Notes under the pieces: generated by a model | Told to the model about the DNA's origin: nothing | The model's database searches: none | The model's input: only the letters and a program-made list of their open reading frames with translations | Program-made: the position numbers and the translations under genes | DNA from: Bacillota bacterium | Lineage (GTDB): Bacteria; Bacillota; Clostridia; Christensenellales; Borkfalkiaceae | Length of the DNA: 64,000 nt | NCBI GenBank assembly: GCA_019423125.1 | Contig: JAHZBZ010000006.1 | Span: 1-64,000 of the forward strand | Reading direction: 5' to 3' | Part shown: piece by piece, positions 17,105 through 26,881 of the stretch | Position numbering within the stretch: the first letter of the stretch is position 1 | Layout of the letters: the number at the start of each line of letters is the position of its first letter

Positions 17105-17135
17105 CAAAAAAGAACCCCGAAAAACAAGGGTTCTT
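17105..17135 (-). terminator. Terminator after the GHKL fragment
   Basis: Minus-strand stem AAGAACCC/GGGTTCTT followed by T-run (plus 17105-17110). Confidence 0.7.
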
Positions 17136-17164
17136 CCGTAAATTTGCATTTGGACTCCGTAGTC

Positions 17165-17689
17165 TTACTTTTTTTCCGGCGAAAAGAAGAGCAGGTCGAG
17201 GAAAAACACCCCCTCTTCGGCGCGAACCGTGAGCTGCCCGCCGTACTTTTCGACGATGCGCCGTATGCTCTTCATTCCGAAGCCGTGACAGGCGGTGTTT
17301 TCCTTGTCCGTCTTGGGCAATCCGTCTTCAAATTCCAGTCTGCCCTCGTAGTAGTTCTTGATGCCCACCGCGATCATGTCGTTGACCCTTTTGATGTTGA
17401 GGGCGATCACCCTCTTTTCGGTGTCTTCTATCTTTTTTACCGCCTCGATGGCGTTGTCAAGGATGTTGCCGAAGAGCGCATAAAGGTCCGGTTCGGTGAT
17501 GAATCCGAGCAGGGCGGCATCCGTGAGACAGGTGAGGCGGATCCCGCTCTGTACGCACAGAAGGCTCTTTTCCGAGAGGATGATGTCGAGCGCCTCGTTC
17601 CCCGTCTTGACGGCGGAGTCGTAGATGGAGATCATCTTTTCCACGTCGTGGATCTCCTCTTCAAGTGCGCCCGTCTTGCGTCCCCACTG
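17165..17689 (-). pseudogene. Fragment of an AgrC-like GHKL histidine kinase
   Basis: About 174 residues covering the end of the dimerisation helix (ISIYDSAVKTGNEALDIIL) and the whole GHKL ATPase domain (GNILDNAIEAVKKIE, GFGMKSIRRIVEKYGG). The sensor and the phosphoacceptor histidine segment are missing, and an in-frame stop lies directly upstream (17690-17692). The frame could start at GTG 17644, but no intact kinase is possible. Confidence 0.8.
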
Positions 17690-17779
17690 TCACATATTTT
17701 TATGGACACTTTTTATCAAGTATTGCTACACCACCAAATTCAATTTTTCGTTTCAAAAGGGTTTTGACGGGTACTGCGA

Positions 17780-18106
17780 TTATTTTTTAGCAGATTGCTT
17801 TATCTGCGAATGATAGAAGTAATTTATAATGATGGGTTTGCCTGTGGGGTTGCGCAGGAAAGGTTCTTCGTCGATTACATACATGAAATCGTTTGCGCAG
17901 GCGTAGTCCGCAACCTTTTGGTCTAATATCTTCCAATAGGTCGTATCGTTCTTATTATAGATTTCGCGGTATAGCGGCAAAAGAGGGGGATACTTTTCCT
18001 CAATATAGTTCATGACGTCTGCCTTGAAATTGCCGCGCAGATTCAGATTTTCCAGCCAGATATAGTCGCAGAAGTCCTTGATTTTTTCAATAATGTCAAA
18101 TGTCCA
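17780..18106 (-). pseudogene. C-terminal fragment of a radical SAM protein
   Basis: About 108 residues, with DFCDYIWLENLNLRGNFK and YPPLLPLYREIYNKND, patterns I associate with the C-terminal region of SPL-like radical SAM proteins. The CxxxCxxC core is missing. It fuses directly to the response regulator fragment: the two frames overlap at 18096-18106 around ATGGACATT, suggesting a deletion through short homology. Confidence 0.65.
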
Positions 18107-18272
18107 TGAACACGATGTCGTAGTTTGCTTTGTAGTTGTTCAGAAAGACAACGGCATTTTTATGCACGACACAGCAAAATTCTTCGGATCTTTCCTCTCC
18201 GTATTTTTTGAGGTATTCCTGAAGGAGATCTGCGTATTTTTCGTCGTCCTCCACGATCGCGATTCTCAACAT
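18096..18272 (-). pseudogene. N-terminal fragment of a LytTR-type response regulator
   Basis: 58 residues, MLRIAIVEDDEKYADLLQEY through YDIVFMDI: the acidic pocket (E8, D9, D10) and the phosphoacceptor D57 are kept, then a stop follows one residue later. The rest of the receiver and the DNA-binding domain are gone. Together with the GHKL fragment it suggests a former AgrC/AgrA-like pair. Confidence 0.8.
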
Positions 18273-18499
18273 TTTATCTCTCCCCGTCTGTTGATCGGAA
18301 ATATTATAGCTTAATTTTTTCTCAATGTCAAGACGGGATATTTTTCCGCCGTTTTGCCTTTTTGCTCGATTTTAGATCGGAGAGCTGCAAAGGGCAGTGC
18401 TCAAAAAGAGCGTCGCGACGGACGCATAGACAAAAAAACGGGCAGGAAAAATATGGTTAGTAAAAGTAGATATTTACTGAACATATATAATAAAACGGG

Positions 18500-18528
18500 T
18501 TGCAAAACGAAATATTATGTGATAAAAT
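18500..18528 (+). promoter_or_regulatory. Promoter of the polysaccharide operon
   Basis: TTGCAA and TAAAAT with a 17-base spacer. The ~170-base leader to 18705 shows no clear attenuator. 18273-18704 otherwise holds no gene. Confidence 0.65.
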
Positions 18529-18704
18529 GATTGTAACAGGGTATATTTTCAACAATTTTGCAAACACAAAAAATATATAAGTTTATTGATTATAGTGAGC
18601 GGTGTTGTTTGGCTTTTCGTAAGGGAGAGCAGTTTTTAAGACTATTAAAGTGTTCTGTGCGAAGCAAGAGAAAATATACACGGTGGAGAAAGAGGAGTTT
18701 TGGA

Positions 18705-19823
18705 ATGGGAAAGAATAGTCCGAAAGTTTCATTGGTGGTTCCGATCTACAATGTTGAGAGATATCTCAGGCAGTGTCTCGACAGCTGCATACGACAGACA
18801 ATGAAGGAGATAGAGATCATCTGCGTTGACGACGGTTCGACGGACAGATCGTTTGAGATCGTCAAACAATATGCCAAGCGGGACAAACGCATTGTTCCGA
18901 TCACGAAGAAAAATGCCGGATACGGAAATTCCATGAATATCGGCATGGAAAGGGCAAACGGCGAGTACATCGGGATCGTGGAGTCGGATGATTATGTGGA
19001 AACGGACATGTGCGCCGCCTTATACGAAGCGGCAAAAAAATACGATCTGGACGTTGTGAAATCGGACTATCTGATTTTTAAAACGGAAAAGGGAAAAGAA
19101 AAGACTTCTTATGAAAGGACTTGCACCGAGGCCGGATACTATAACAAGGTATTGATCCCCGCACGGAACAAGGTGATCTTCAGCTTTCAGATGAATACCT
19201 GGACGGGCCTGTACAGGGCACGGTTTCTGAGGGAAAACGGGATCCGTCACAACGAGACGCCCGGAGCGGCTTATCAGGATAACGGGTTTTGGTTTCAGAC
19301 TCTGTCGCTGGCGCGTACGGTGATGTTCATAAATCGTGCCTTTTATCATTACAGACAAGACAATCCGAATTCTTCCATCAACAGCAAGGGCAAAGTCTTT
19401 TGCATGAATGAAGAATATGCTTTTATCCATGATTTTATCTTGGGACATCCGTTTGTAAAGCAGAATTTTTTGTATGAGTATTTCAAAAAGAAATTCTTTA
19501 ATTATATGCATACCTACGAACGGATCGCCGATCAATACAAACTCGAATTTTTGGAAAGGTTTTCCGCAGAACTGAAGGAAGCGCAGGCGTCAAAGGAAAT
19601 AGACTTTACAAAGATACCCGACAGTTGGATCATGAGCATGACGCTCCGAATTGCGGACGATTATAAAAGATTTTACTACGACGATACGATCTGGAAACTG
19701 AAAAAGAGTCTTGAAAATGCGAAGGAGAGGCTGAAAAAGGTAAAGGATTCGGCAGAGTTGCAAAAAGGAAGAAAATATGCGGATCACCTTTTAACGATCG
19801 CGGGGAAAAAGAAAATACGATGA
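18705..19823 (+). CDS. Family 2 glycosyltransferase
   Basis: 372 residues. GT-A fold N-terminal domain with VSLVVPIYNVERYL (8-21), DDGS (42-45) and the metal-binding type ESDD (93-96). A C-terminal basic region with helices, no transmembrane segment, so probably a cytosolic enzyme at the membrane face adding a sugar to a lipid-linked intermediate. The start is the ATG seven bases after AGAGGAG; an upstream in-frame start at 18558 lacks a site. First gene of the operon; its stop overlaps the next start (ATGA). Confidence 0.9.
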   Translation: MGKNSPKVSLVVPIYNVERYLRQCLDSCIRQTMKEIEIICVDDGSTDRSFEIVKQYAKRDKRIVPITKKNAGYGNSMNIGMERANGEYIGIVESDDYVETDMCAALYEAAKKYDLDVVKSDYLIFKTEKGKEKTSYERTCTEAGYYNKVLIPARNKVIFSFQMNTWTGLYRARFLRENGIRHNETPGAAYQDNGFWFQTLSLARTVMFINRAFYHYRQDNPNSSINSKGKVFCMNEEYAFIHDFILGHPFVKQNFLYEYFKKKFFNYMHTYERIADQYKLEFLERFSAELKEAQASKEIDFTKIPDSWIMSMTLRIADDYKRFYYDDTIWKLKKSLENAKERLKKVKDSAELQKGRKYADHLLTIAGKKKIR

Positions 19824-21028
19824 GAGAAACGGCGATGAAAAACGAAATGGTTGAAAAAAAGCAAGAAAAGGCGGAGAAAAAAACAAGCGGGGATCCGCTC
19901 GTCTCCGTGATCGTGCCCGTATACAATGCGGAAAAGTATATCAAAGGTTCTATTTCTTCTCTGTTGAGCCAGTCTTATAGAAATATTGAGATCCTTTGCG
20001 TCAACGACGGATCCACCGATCATTCAGCGGCGATCTTGAAGAGGATGGCATATTTTGACGACAGGATAAAGGTCATCGATCAACAAAACGGAGGCCCTGC
20101 AAAAGCGCGCAATGCCGGGCTGAATGCCGCAACGGGAAAATACGTCAGCTTTGTGGACAGCGACGATTTTACGGATAAAGAGATGTATTCTTCGCTCGTA
20201 CAGCTTGCTGAGAGCGAAAGCGCGGACATCGTGGTATTCGGGGGCTCGCCGTGGCCGGATTGGGACAGCGCTCCGCAGTGGATCAAAGAGAGACTTTCTC
20301 CGAGGTCGATAAAATACGAAGGAGAATATGCAGGGGAAGAGGCGATCTTCAAAGAGAAAAGCAGTACGCCCTTTTTGTGGCTTCATTTCGTGAAGCGGGA
20401 GATCTTCGAGCGTCCGACGCGGCTGCGACTGCGCGAAGACATCGATCTTGGCGAGGATCAGATCTTTCAGTTTGACTATTTTCCGAGGGCAAAAAAGATC
20501 GTCTACACGGACAGGCGCTTTTATTTTTACCGCTGGAACAACGAAGGGTCTTTGATGTGGAAGTATAACCACATGCAGACGGAGAAGTTCAGAAAGCATC
20601 TGCAGATCGTTCAGGCGGTTTTCGAGAGCTGGAAAAAGATCGGTTTCAAGGATGTCTACGGGGATCTTGCCTCTTGGATGGTCAGCTTTTTGTATTATGA
20701 TCTCATCAATTTCCCGAAATATCTGCAGATCGAGTTTGCAAAAAAAATCAAAGAACTTGCCGAGGAAAATGACGTCTATCTCTATATGTGCAATGAATAC
20801 GAGTATGAACACGGAGAAGAGATAGAAAGGCTTGCCGACAACAAAGAAAACAACGATCTTATCTTTTTGGAAGAGATCGTCTCTTTAAAATACGAGATAG
20901 AGCAGGTCGAAGAGGAGATCCGAAAGACTTTGCGCTCGAGGGCATTTAGGCTGGGAAGATTATTTACGCGAAAAAAGAGGAGGCTCGATCTTGCTTCGGT
21001 TGAGCCTCCCGAGAGGAGAAAAAATTAG
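19820..21028 (+). CDS. Family 2 glycosyltransferase
   Basis: 402 residues. GT2 motifs VSVIVPVYNAEKYI (28-41), NDGS (62-65), GGPAKARNAGL (91-101) and DSDD (113-116). The C-terminal part is charged with a coiled-coil-like stretch (EIVSLKYEIEQVEEEIRK) and a basic tail. It overlaps the upstream glycosyltransferase by four bases, implying coupled translation. Sugar specificity cannot be read from the sequence. Confidence 0.9.
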   Translation: MRETAMKNEMVEKKQEKAEKKTSGDPLVSVIVPVYNAEKYIKGSISSLLSQSYRNIEILCVNDGSTDHSAAILKRMAYFDDRIKVIDQQNGGPAKARNAGLNAATGKYVSFVDSDDFTDKEMYSSLVQLAESESADIVVFGGSPWPDWDSAPQWIKERLSPRSIKYEGEYAGEEAIFKEKSSTPFLWLHFVKREIFERPTRLRLREDIDLGEDQIFQFDYFPRAKKIVYTDRRFYFYRWNNEGSLMWKYNHMQTEKFRKHLQIVQAVFESWKKIGFKDVYGDLASWMVSFLYYDLINFPKYLQIEFAKKIKELAEENDVYLYMCNEYEYEHGEEIERLADNKENNDLIFLEEIVSLKYEIEQVEEEIRKTLRSRAFRLGRLFTRKKRRLDLASVEPPERRKN

Positions 21029-21086
21029 TATTTAAGTTTTCCTCTTTTTTCTTTTTGGATATTAAGCTGCTATGTGGGAGGCGTGA

Positions 21087-23864
21087 ATGGCTGAAACAGA
21101 AAAAAAGACAAACAAAAAAGTCGGATTGATCGGTTATTGGTTTGCGACAAATTACGGCGGTGTCGCAAGTTATTATTCTCTGTATCGGATGATCGGATCT
21201 TTGGGCTATGACCCTTTTTTGATCGAAAATCCGTATTTTAAGACGGATAAAGAGGGGGAAGATGTTTTTTCGCGCAATTTTTTCAGGCGAGAAGGGACAA
21301 AAATTGCCAAGCCTTATGACAACGAACATTTGAATGAGCTCAACGGTTTATCGGATATTTTTGTTTTGGGTTCCGATCAGGTGCTGACTTCGTCGAGCAT
21401 CAGGGCTTTCGGAAAGCTCTTTTTGATGGATTTTGCGGAAGAAGGGAAAAAGTGTATCGCCGTTTCTTCCTCTTGCGGAGGAGACGATATGAATGTCGAT
21501 GGTGGTTTGTTGTCTTATGCATCCGATCGCTTGAGAAAATTTTTCGGGATCTCTGTGCGGGAATTTTCCGCGCAAAAGATTTTAGAGGATAAGTTCGGGA
21601 TAGAAGCGGAAGTTCTTGCGGATCCTATTTTGTTTACTTCTGCGGCGGAATACCGTGAGCTTGGAAAGAAAAGCATGCAGGAGACAGAGGGAAATTACAT
21701 CCTTGCCTATGTGCTGGACCCGACGGAAGACAAAAGAAAATGTATAGGCGCTTTATCTGATTTTTTGTCTCTTGATGTAAAAATTGCGCTCGACGGAAGA
21801 AAATTTACGCATGGATCCAATTTAGTCAAGATGAATATGCCCGAAAAGACTCTTCCGGAATTGGATTTTTATCAATGGCTTTTTTATTTTGACAAGGCTT
21901 CTTATATCTTCACGGATAGTTTTCATGGTGCCGTGATGGCGCTCATAATGAATAAGCCGTGCATTGTCTATATCAACAAAGGTAGAGGACTTCCGCGGTT
22001 TGTAACACTCGGGAAGATGTTTGACGTGCAGTCGCGTATGATAGAAAACTTCAATGAATTGACACAAGACAAAGTCAATGAAAAAATAGATTTCAAAATG
22101 ATAAACGAAAAAATAAAAAATGCCGTCAGTGCCGCGAAACGCTGGATGAAAGATGTTTTGCTGGCAAAAGAATCGAAACTCGTCGTAAAAGAGAATAAAA
22201 ATTTGCAAAAAGAAATGCAGGCCGTCGAATGGTTGGAAAAGGACCGTGATTTCAGAAATATCAGATTGCTGGCCACGCTTTTTCGTGATTACGGCGTAAA
22301 GCACGTCGTCCTCTCTCCGGGCGGAAGAGATGTTCCCATAATCAGGATGTTCGAGTATAATGCAGATCAGTTTGTCCTGCATCGCGTTACGGACGAAAGG
22401 AGTGCGGCTTATTACGGATTGGGGCTCGCCGCGCAGTTGCGCAGCCCGGTTGCCTGTATCTGTACCAGCGGGACGGCGGCGAGCAACTTTTTGCCCGCAG
22501 TTACGGAGGCGTTCTATACGGGGATCCCGTTGATCGTCGTTACGGCAGATCGCTACGAAATGTATCTGAATCACGGAGAAGACCAGACCATCCCGCAGAA
22601 AAAGATCTATGACGGGGTCGTCAAGATGGAGATATCATTGCCTGAATCGAGCGGATGGAGGGCGGACTATCAGGCAAGAAGGGATATTTCCGCATGTATC
22701 TTGGAGGCCACGCACAACGGGTTCGGCCCCGTCCACATCAATGTACCCGTCGATAACATCTCCGTCGGAGCGAACGTCGACAGAAAGTTCTGGGCACTTT
22801 CTCCCTTTATCTATCCTCACATTCTCCGCGCGGGGTTTAGCGGCGGAGATTCGGAAATGCAAAGATGGGTCGCCGCTTTGAAAAAGTCGGAAAAAATCCT
22901 CGTTGTCTGCGGACAGGCGGCTCCTCTTTCGGAAAAACAGAAAAAAGCCGTCGAAAAATTTGCGTCTTCGTATAATTGCGTTCTCGTGACGGACCCGATC
23001 TCCAATCTGCACTGCCAGTATTCGCTTAGCCCTCACAATATGTTGACAGCCGTGTCGCAAGAGGAGTTCAACAGAGAGCTCGCACCCGATATTTTGATCA
23101 GTGTGGGCGGAAAACGGCTCATGAACGATCCTTTGACGTATAAAGTGCGCGGCGGTCCCGGGAGCATACGGCATTGGTCCGTAACGCCCGACGGAAAGGT
23201 AAAGGACTTTTATTTCAGGCTCTCTTCGGTAATCGAGGCGACGTCGGATCGATTCTTTGAGTATTTTTCCGAAAATTGCGGAGACATCCGCAACGACGGT
23301 GTCTACTATGAAAAGTGGAGGTCGCGCACGGAAAAATACAAAAGTCCTTCCGTAACGCAGTTCAATTCTCTTTACGTGCAGAGTAAATTTCTTCCCGCGA
23401 TTCCCGCAAACTCGCTGTTGCATCTCGGCGTCGGGCAGACGTTCATAGAATGCCGCAGGTTCGCCATCCCTGCTTCCGTTGAAGTCTACTGTAACATGGG
23501 AACAAACGGTATAGACGGCTGTACGTCAACTTTTATGGGGCAGTGCGCGGTCGAAAACGACAGGCTTTGTTTCCTGCTGGTGGGGGATCTGTCCTTTTTC
23601 TATGACATGAACAGTATCTGGAACAAGCCGTTGAAAAAGAACATGAGGATCCTTCTCGTAAACAACAACGGTACGGGGCTTTTGCGCGGCCACAATTTGC
23701 AGGCGGTCTCATCTGTCCACAATACCGTGGCAGAAGGGTGGGTAAGATCCACGGGCTTCGAATATCTTTCGGCACGCACAAAGGAAGAATTTGAGGAAAA
23801 GCTGAACTACTTTCTGAGCGATAAGCCTGAAAAAGCATTGTTTTTCGAAGTCCTCTGTCAATAA
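21087..23864 (+). CDS. Polysaccharide pyruvyltransferase fused to a MenD-like ThDP enzyme
   Basis: 925 residues in two parts. Residues 1-~375 match the polysaccharide pyruvyltransferase family (NYGGVASYYSLYRMI near the start, VLGSDQVL, ITDSFHGAVMAL-type motif near 275). Residues ~385-925 match MenD-type ThDP enzymes: SPGGRDVPI, TDERSAAYYGLGLA with the activating Glu, CTSGTAASNFLPAVTEA, then near the end GTNGIDGCTSTFMGQ and LLVGDLSFFYDMNS, the ThDP/Mg region. MenD itself makes a menaquinone precursor, but in this context between sugar transferases it more likely makes or transfers an unusual acyl or pyruvyl-type group. No stop or frameshift at the junction, so the fusion is real in this assembly. 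Confidence 0.85.
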   Translation: MAETEKKTNKKVGLIGYWFATNYGGVASYYSLYRMIGSLGYDPFLIENPYFKTDKEGEDVFSRNFFRREGTKIAKPYDNEHLNELNGLSDIFVLGSDQVLTSSSIRAFGKLFLMDFAEEGKKCIAVSSSCGGDDMNVDGGLLSYASDRLRKFFGISVREFSAQKILEDKFGIEAEVLADPILFTSAAEYRELGKKSMQETEGNYILAYVLDPTEDKRKCIGALSDFLSLDVKIALDGRKFTHGSNLVKMNMPEKTLPELDFYQWLFYFDKASYIFTDSFHGAVMALIMNKPCIVYINKGRGLPRFVTLGKMFDVQSRMIENFNELTQDKVNEKIDFKMINEKIKNAVSAAKRWMKDVLLAKESKLVVKENKNLQKEMQAVEWLEKDRDFRNIRLLATLFRDYGVKHVVLSPGGRDVPIIRMFEYNADQFVLHRVTDERSAAYYGLGLAAQLRSPVACICTSGTAASNFLPAVTEAFYTGIPLIVVTADRYEMYLNHGEDQTIPQKKIYDGVVKMEISLPESSGWRADYQARRDISACILEATHNGFGPVHINVPVDNISVGANVDRKFWALSPFIYPHILRAGFSGGDSEMQRWVAALKKSEKILVVCGQAAPLSEKQKKAVEKFASSYNCVLVTDPISNLHCQYSLSPHNMLTAVSQEEFNRELAPDILISVGGKRLMNDPLTYKVRGGPGSIRHWSVTPDGKVKDFYFRLSSVIEATSDRFFEYFSENCGDIRNDGVYYEKWRSRTEKYKSPSVTQFNSLYVQSKFLPAIPANSLLHLGVGQTFIECRRFAIPASVEVYCNMGTNGIDGCTSTFMGQCAVENDRLCFLLVGDLSFFYDMNSIWNKPLKKNMRILLVNNNGTGLLRGHNLQAVSSVHNTVAEGWVRSTGFEYLSARTKEEFEEKLNYFLSDKPEKALFFEVLCQ

Positions 23865-23876
23865 GGCGGTTTATTT

Positions 23877-24665
23877 ATGAATGTTTTTTTGCGTCCGAAA
23901 AATATCATCGTCGTCGGCGGGGCCGGAGGGATCGGTTTCGCCGCAGTAAGGCGCCTTCTTGAAGGCGGAGCAAAAAATGTAGTCATAGCATCGAGGAGCG
24001 TGCAGAAGCTCGAAGAGGCACGGAAGAAACTTATTGCGCAATTCGGCGAAAAAGTTTCCTCTCATGTCTTCGATATCTCTGACGTCAAAACGCAGGAAGC
24101 ACAGATAGAGGCGATTCAAAAAGCGCTGGGAGACGATGAGCCGCTCGACGGTCTTGTGATCTCCAGCGGCATCAATTTCGACGGTTCAAACTGGAAAGGT
24201 TTTAACATTTCGGAATCCGATTGGGACAGAGTAATGGATGTCAATCTGAAAGGAGCCTTCTTTCTCATACGCAATTTTTCGAATTATCTTCACGCTCACA
24301 ACAGAAAGGGAAATATCTGCGTCGTATCCTCGATCAGCGCGCACAGAGATCTTTTATCCGTCTATCAGGTCTCAAAAAACGCGCTTTCGCGCATCGTACA
24401 TGCCTACGGGAAATTTTTGTGCGAGAGAGGCGTCGTGCTGAATTGTGTCGAGCCAGGCGTCGTCGAGACGGGAATGATGGCGTATCTCAAAGAGTATACG
24501 GACGGGATCCGAGCGGGAAAACCGTGGAACGATTCATCGATCAGGAGGATAATCCGTCCCGAGGAGATCGCTGAAGTGATCTATTTGCTCATGTCAAATT
24601 TGGGGGAGGTCCTTTCCGGAAGCTGTGTCTTGTGCGGCGGCGGCACCAAGGCTCTTTTCCCGTAA
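23877..24665 (+). CDS. Short-chain dehydrogenase/reductase
   Basis: 262 residues of the classical SDR family: nucleotide-binding GGAGGIG (14-20), SSGIN (96-100), active-site S152, Y163 and K167 in SVYQVSK. It starts 12 bases after the fusion gene, so it may use the product of the MenD-like part, for example reducing a keto group in building a modified sugar or side chain. That link is positional inference. The C-terminal GGGT end is usual for the family. Confidence 0.88.
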   Translation: MNVFLRPKNIIVVGGAGGIGFAAVRRLLEGGAKNVVIASRSVQKLEEARKKLIAQFGEKVSSHVFDISDVKTQEAQIEAIQKALGDDEPLDGLVISSGINFDGSNWKGFNISESDWDRVMDVNLKGAFFLIRNFSNYLHAHNRKGNICVVSSISAHRDLLSVYQVSKNALSRIVHAYGKFLCERGVVLNCVEPGVVETGMMAYLKEYTDGIRAGKPWNDSSIRRIIRPEEIAEVIYLLMSNLGEVLSGSCVLCGGGTKALFP

Positions 24666-24736
24666 GTCTCTGTAAACTGACGCGACTGAGCGGACGGATA
24701 TTTAAACATCAGAACGAGGAAAAGGAGCAGCAGGGT

Positions 24737-25555
24737 ATGTTGATCAGAAAAAATACGGCATGGGAATCATGTATTGCAGGTGTATGCGGCGTAGGCTTTG
24801 TAGGGGATGCGGAATTCGGTTACCACGGAAGAAGCGTCACTACGATAGAAGCGCCTGTGCGTTTTGATCAGGGCAGTTTTGACCTGTCATTTTTCGGAGC
24901 CTTTTCTTTTGTAAATGCAGGGACTTTTATTCGCGGACAGGTGGGGAGGTTTTGCAACATAGCGGCAAATTGCTCGATCGGGGCGGGAGAACATAATTTT
25001 ATGAGCCTTTCTCCCTCCATTGCATTTGAAATGAATCCGGCAGAGAGGTTTAATCGGTTTCACGATCTGCTTTCGGACAAGCAGTATGTCGAGCAAATGC
25101 GGCATAATTTGCGGAAGAGCGTCGAAGAACAGGGAAACAAGCGGCTTTTAAAGCAGACAGTTATCGGCAATGATGTCTGGATAGGCACGGGTGCCATAAT
25201 TTTGAAAGGTGTTACGGTCGGGGATGGCGCCGTGATCGCTAGCGGAGCCGTGGTTACGAAAGACGTCCCTCCCTACGCGATCGTGGGCGGGGTGCCTGCC
25301 AAAATCATCAAATTCCGTTTTGATGAGAGGACGATAGAAAAGATGGAAAAGATCAAATGGTGGGAATACGGACCGAATCTTGTCAAAGGGTTAAATTATG
25401 CGAGGCCGCAAGAGATCGCGGATGAGATGGAGGAACGTGTTTTACAGGGTTTTCCAAAATACGAATGCGATAAATATATTGTCGACCCTGTCAAGCGGCA
25501 GGTGATCAGGATCACGAAAGGAACAAGTGCCCGCAAGATTTTATATCAAGGATAA
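24737..25555 (+). CDS. CatB-type hexapeptide-repeat acyltransferase
   Basis: 272 residues with a left-handed beta-helix: N-terminal half with FIRGQVGRFCNIAANCSIG and AGEHNF, then VIGNDVWIGTGAIILKGVTV and DGAVIASGAVVTKDVPPYAI, the hallmark of xenobiotic/O-acetyltransferases (catalytic-type His in GEHN). Likely O- or N-acetylates a sugar of the polysaccharide. Start: ATG after AAAGGAG; last gene of the operon, followed by a terminator. Confidence 0.85.
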   Translation: MLIRKNTAWESCIAGVCGVGFVGDAEFGYHGRSVTTIEAPVRFDQGSFDLSFFGAFSFVNAGTFIRGQVGRFCNIAANCSIGAGEHNFMSLSPSIAFEMNPAERFNRFHDLLSDKQYVEQMRHNLRKSVEEQGNKRLLKQTVIGNDVWIGTGAIILKGVTVGDGAVIASGAVVTKDVPPYAIVGGVPAKIIKFRFDERTIEKMEKIKWWEYGPNLVKGLNYARPQEIADEMEERVLQGFPKYECDKYIVDPVKRQVIRITKGTSARKILYQG

Positions 25556-25570
25556 TTGTTTGTAAGGAGA

Positions 25571-25596
25571 AAAAAGCGCCCGATGCGGCGCTTTTT
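25571..25596 (+). terminator. Terminator of the polysaccharide operon
   Basis: AAAAAGCGCC / GGCGCTTTTT with a 6-nt loop. Confidence 0.85.
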
Positions 25597-25722
25597 CTGT
25601 ATTTTTCGTTTTGTCTTCGGCTTATTGGCCGCACGGTATGATGAATATATCTTTTGCGGTGCGCTAAACGCATCGGGAAAATGTGAAATTAAAATTAGCA
25701 GGGTAGCAGGCTCCCTTCCCGC

Positions 25723-25751
25723 TTGACAATTTTTCAAAAAGAGGATATAAT
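25723..25751 (+). promoter_or_regulatory. Promoter of the XRE regulator
   Basis: Perfect consensus TTGACA-17-TATAAT, 54 bases before the ATG. Confidence 0.85.
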
Positions 25752-25804
25752 TTATTGGTATTCTTTGTTATTTAATTTATTTTGTACAAATAAGGGAAGA
25801 GTTT

Positions 25805-26314
25805 ATGGTCGGAGAACAGATCATCCGTCTGCGCAAGGAGCGCGGGATATCGCAGGAAAAACTTGCGGAACTGGTGGGCGTTTCGCGTCAGACTGTCTAT
25901 AAATGGGAATCGGACATCGCGCAGCCGAACGCGGAGAACATCCGCGCGCTGTATAAGGCATTCGGAATAGAGCCGAACAGGCTCATCGTCACGGATGAGT
26001 TCGTGCTTGTAGAGGAGGACCGCGTCGCAGAAAAGCTCTTCCGCATGGAGATCGCACAGAGGCGTATCCGTTTGCTCTATTTCCTTGTCGTGCTTTCCTT
26101 TTTCCTGTTTGCCGCCGCTATGTTTTCCACCGTCTGCCTGTGGTTTGCGACGGGGAGCCCTTCGACGGATGTGTACAGAACTTCCGTTTACCATGTCGAC
26201 CGCAGCATCTTCGTGTTTATGCTTTTCTTGAGCGTTGCATTGTTTGCGGCGGGAGTGCTCTTTTCCGTCCTCTTGAAAAACGACAGAAGAAAGGCAAAGA
26301 GGAACGAGGGCTGA
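25805..26314 (+). CDS. Membrane-bound XRE-family regulator
   Basis: 169 residues. HTH_3 domain at 5-60 (RLRKERGISQEKLAELVGVS, then KWESDIAQPN), a linker, then two hydrophobic segments at about 94-117 and 136-157. This HTH-plus-membrane layout is common in Clostridia and suggests membrane-coupled regulation. It is followed 40 bases later by a secreted protein gene, probably in one transcript. Confidence 0.88.
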   Translation: MVGEQIIRLRKERGISQEKLAELVGVSRQTVYKWESDIAQPNAENIRALYKAFGIEPNRLIVTDEFVLVEEDRVAEKLFRMEIAQRRIRLLYFLVVLSFFLFAAAMFSTVCLWFATGSPSTDVYRTSVYHVDRSIFVFMLFLSVALFAAGVLFSVLLKNDRRKAKRNEG

Positions 26315-26354
26315 TCGTCCTCTTTGCGTTTCATTTATAAGGAGGTTTTTTGTT

Positions 26355-26843
26355 GTGTCAAATGCAAGAAAAAAATGGATCATCGCGATGCTTTTGAGCT
26401 GCGTATTTGCGCTGATGCTTCCCCTTTTCACGGCGCACACCGTGCTCGCGGCGGAATCACAGCAGCCCGAGACGATGACCGAGGATGAGATCGAGACGCG
26501 CCTGTTCACCAATCTGTCTTTAACGCTCAAGGGCGGCGGCGGGTTTGTTTCGGCGATAGCGAAAAACGAGTTCACGCTCTTTCCTTCCACCGTTTATGTG
26601 ATCGTCGAGCTGTATTGCTCGGAGACGGAACCGAGCGGCTACGAGGAAATGACGCTCATTGCCAAAGTCTCGCAGGTGGATCTGAACATGGGCAATACCA
26701 CTGAGGCGCGCGCGGGTACGGGCGGCGTGCAGAAGTACTGGATGGGCCGCATGCGCTACAAGATCGACGGGAACAATTGGGACGAGCGCGTGACGCCGAT
26801 CGGGCTTTTCAGCGCCGAGGGCGAGTCTATCACGATTGTCTGA
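26355..26843 (+). CDS. Secreted hypothetical protein
   Basis: 162 residues starting at GTG with GGAGG nine bases upstream. The N-terminus is a signal peptide (RKKWIIAMLLSC, hydrophobic core, probable cleavage near VLAAES). The mature part is acidic and glycine-containing with no motif I recognise; predicted beta-rich. Co-located with the membrane XRE regulator, perhaps its output or sensor partner. Confidence 0.7.
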   Translation: MSNARKKWIIAMLLSCVFALMLPLFTAHTVLAAESQQPETMTEDEIETRLFTNLSLTLKGGGGFVSAIAKNEFTLFPSTVYVIVELYCSETEPSGYEEMTLIAKVSQVDLNMGNTTEARAGTGGVQKYWMGRMRYKIDGNNWDERVTPIGLFSAEGESITIV

Positions 26844-26881
26844 GCACCGGAACACAACGGAAGAAATACAAAAGACAAATC

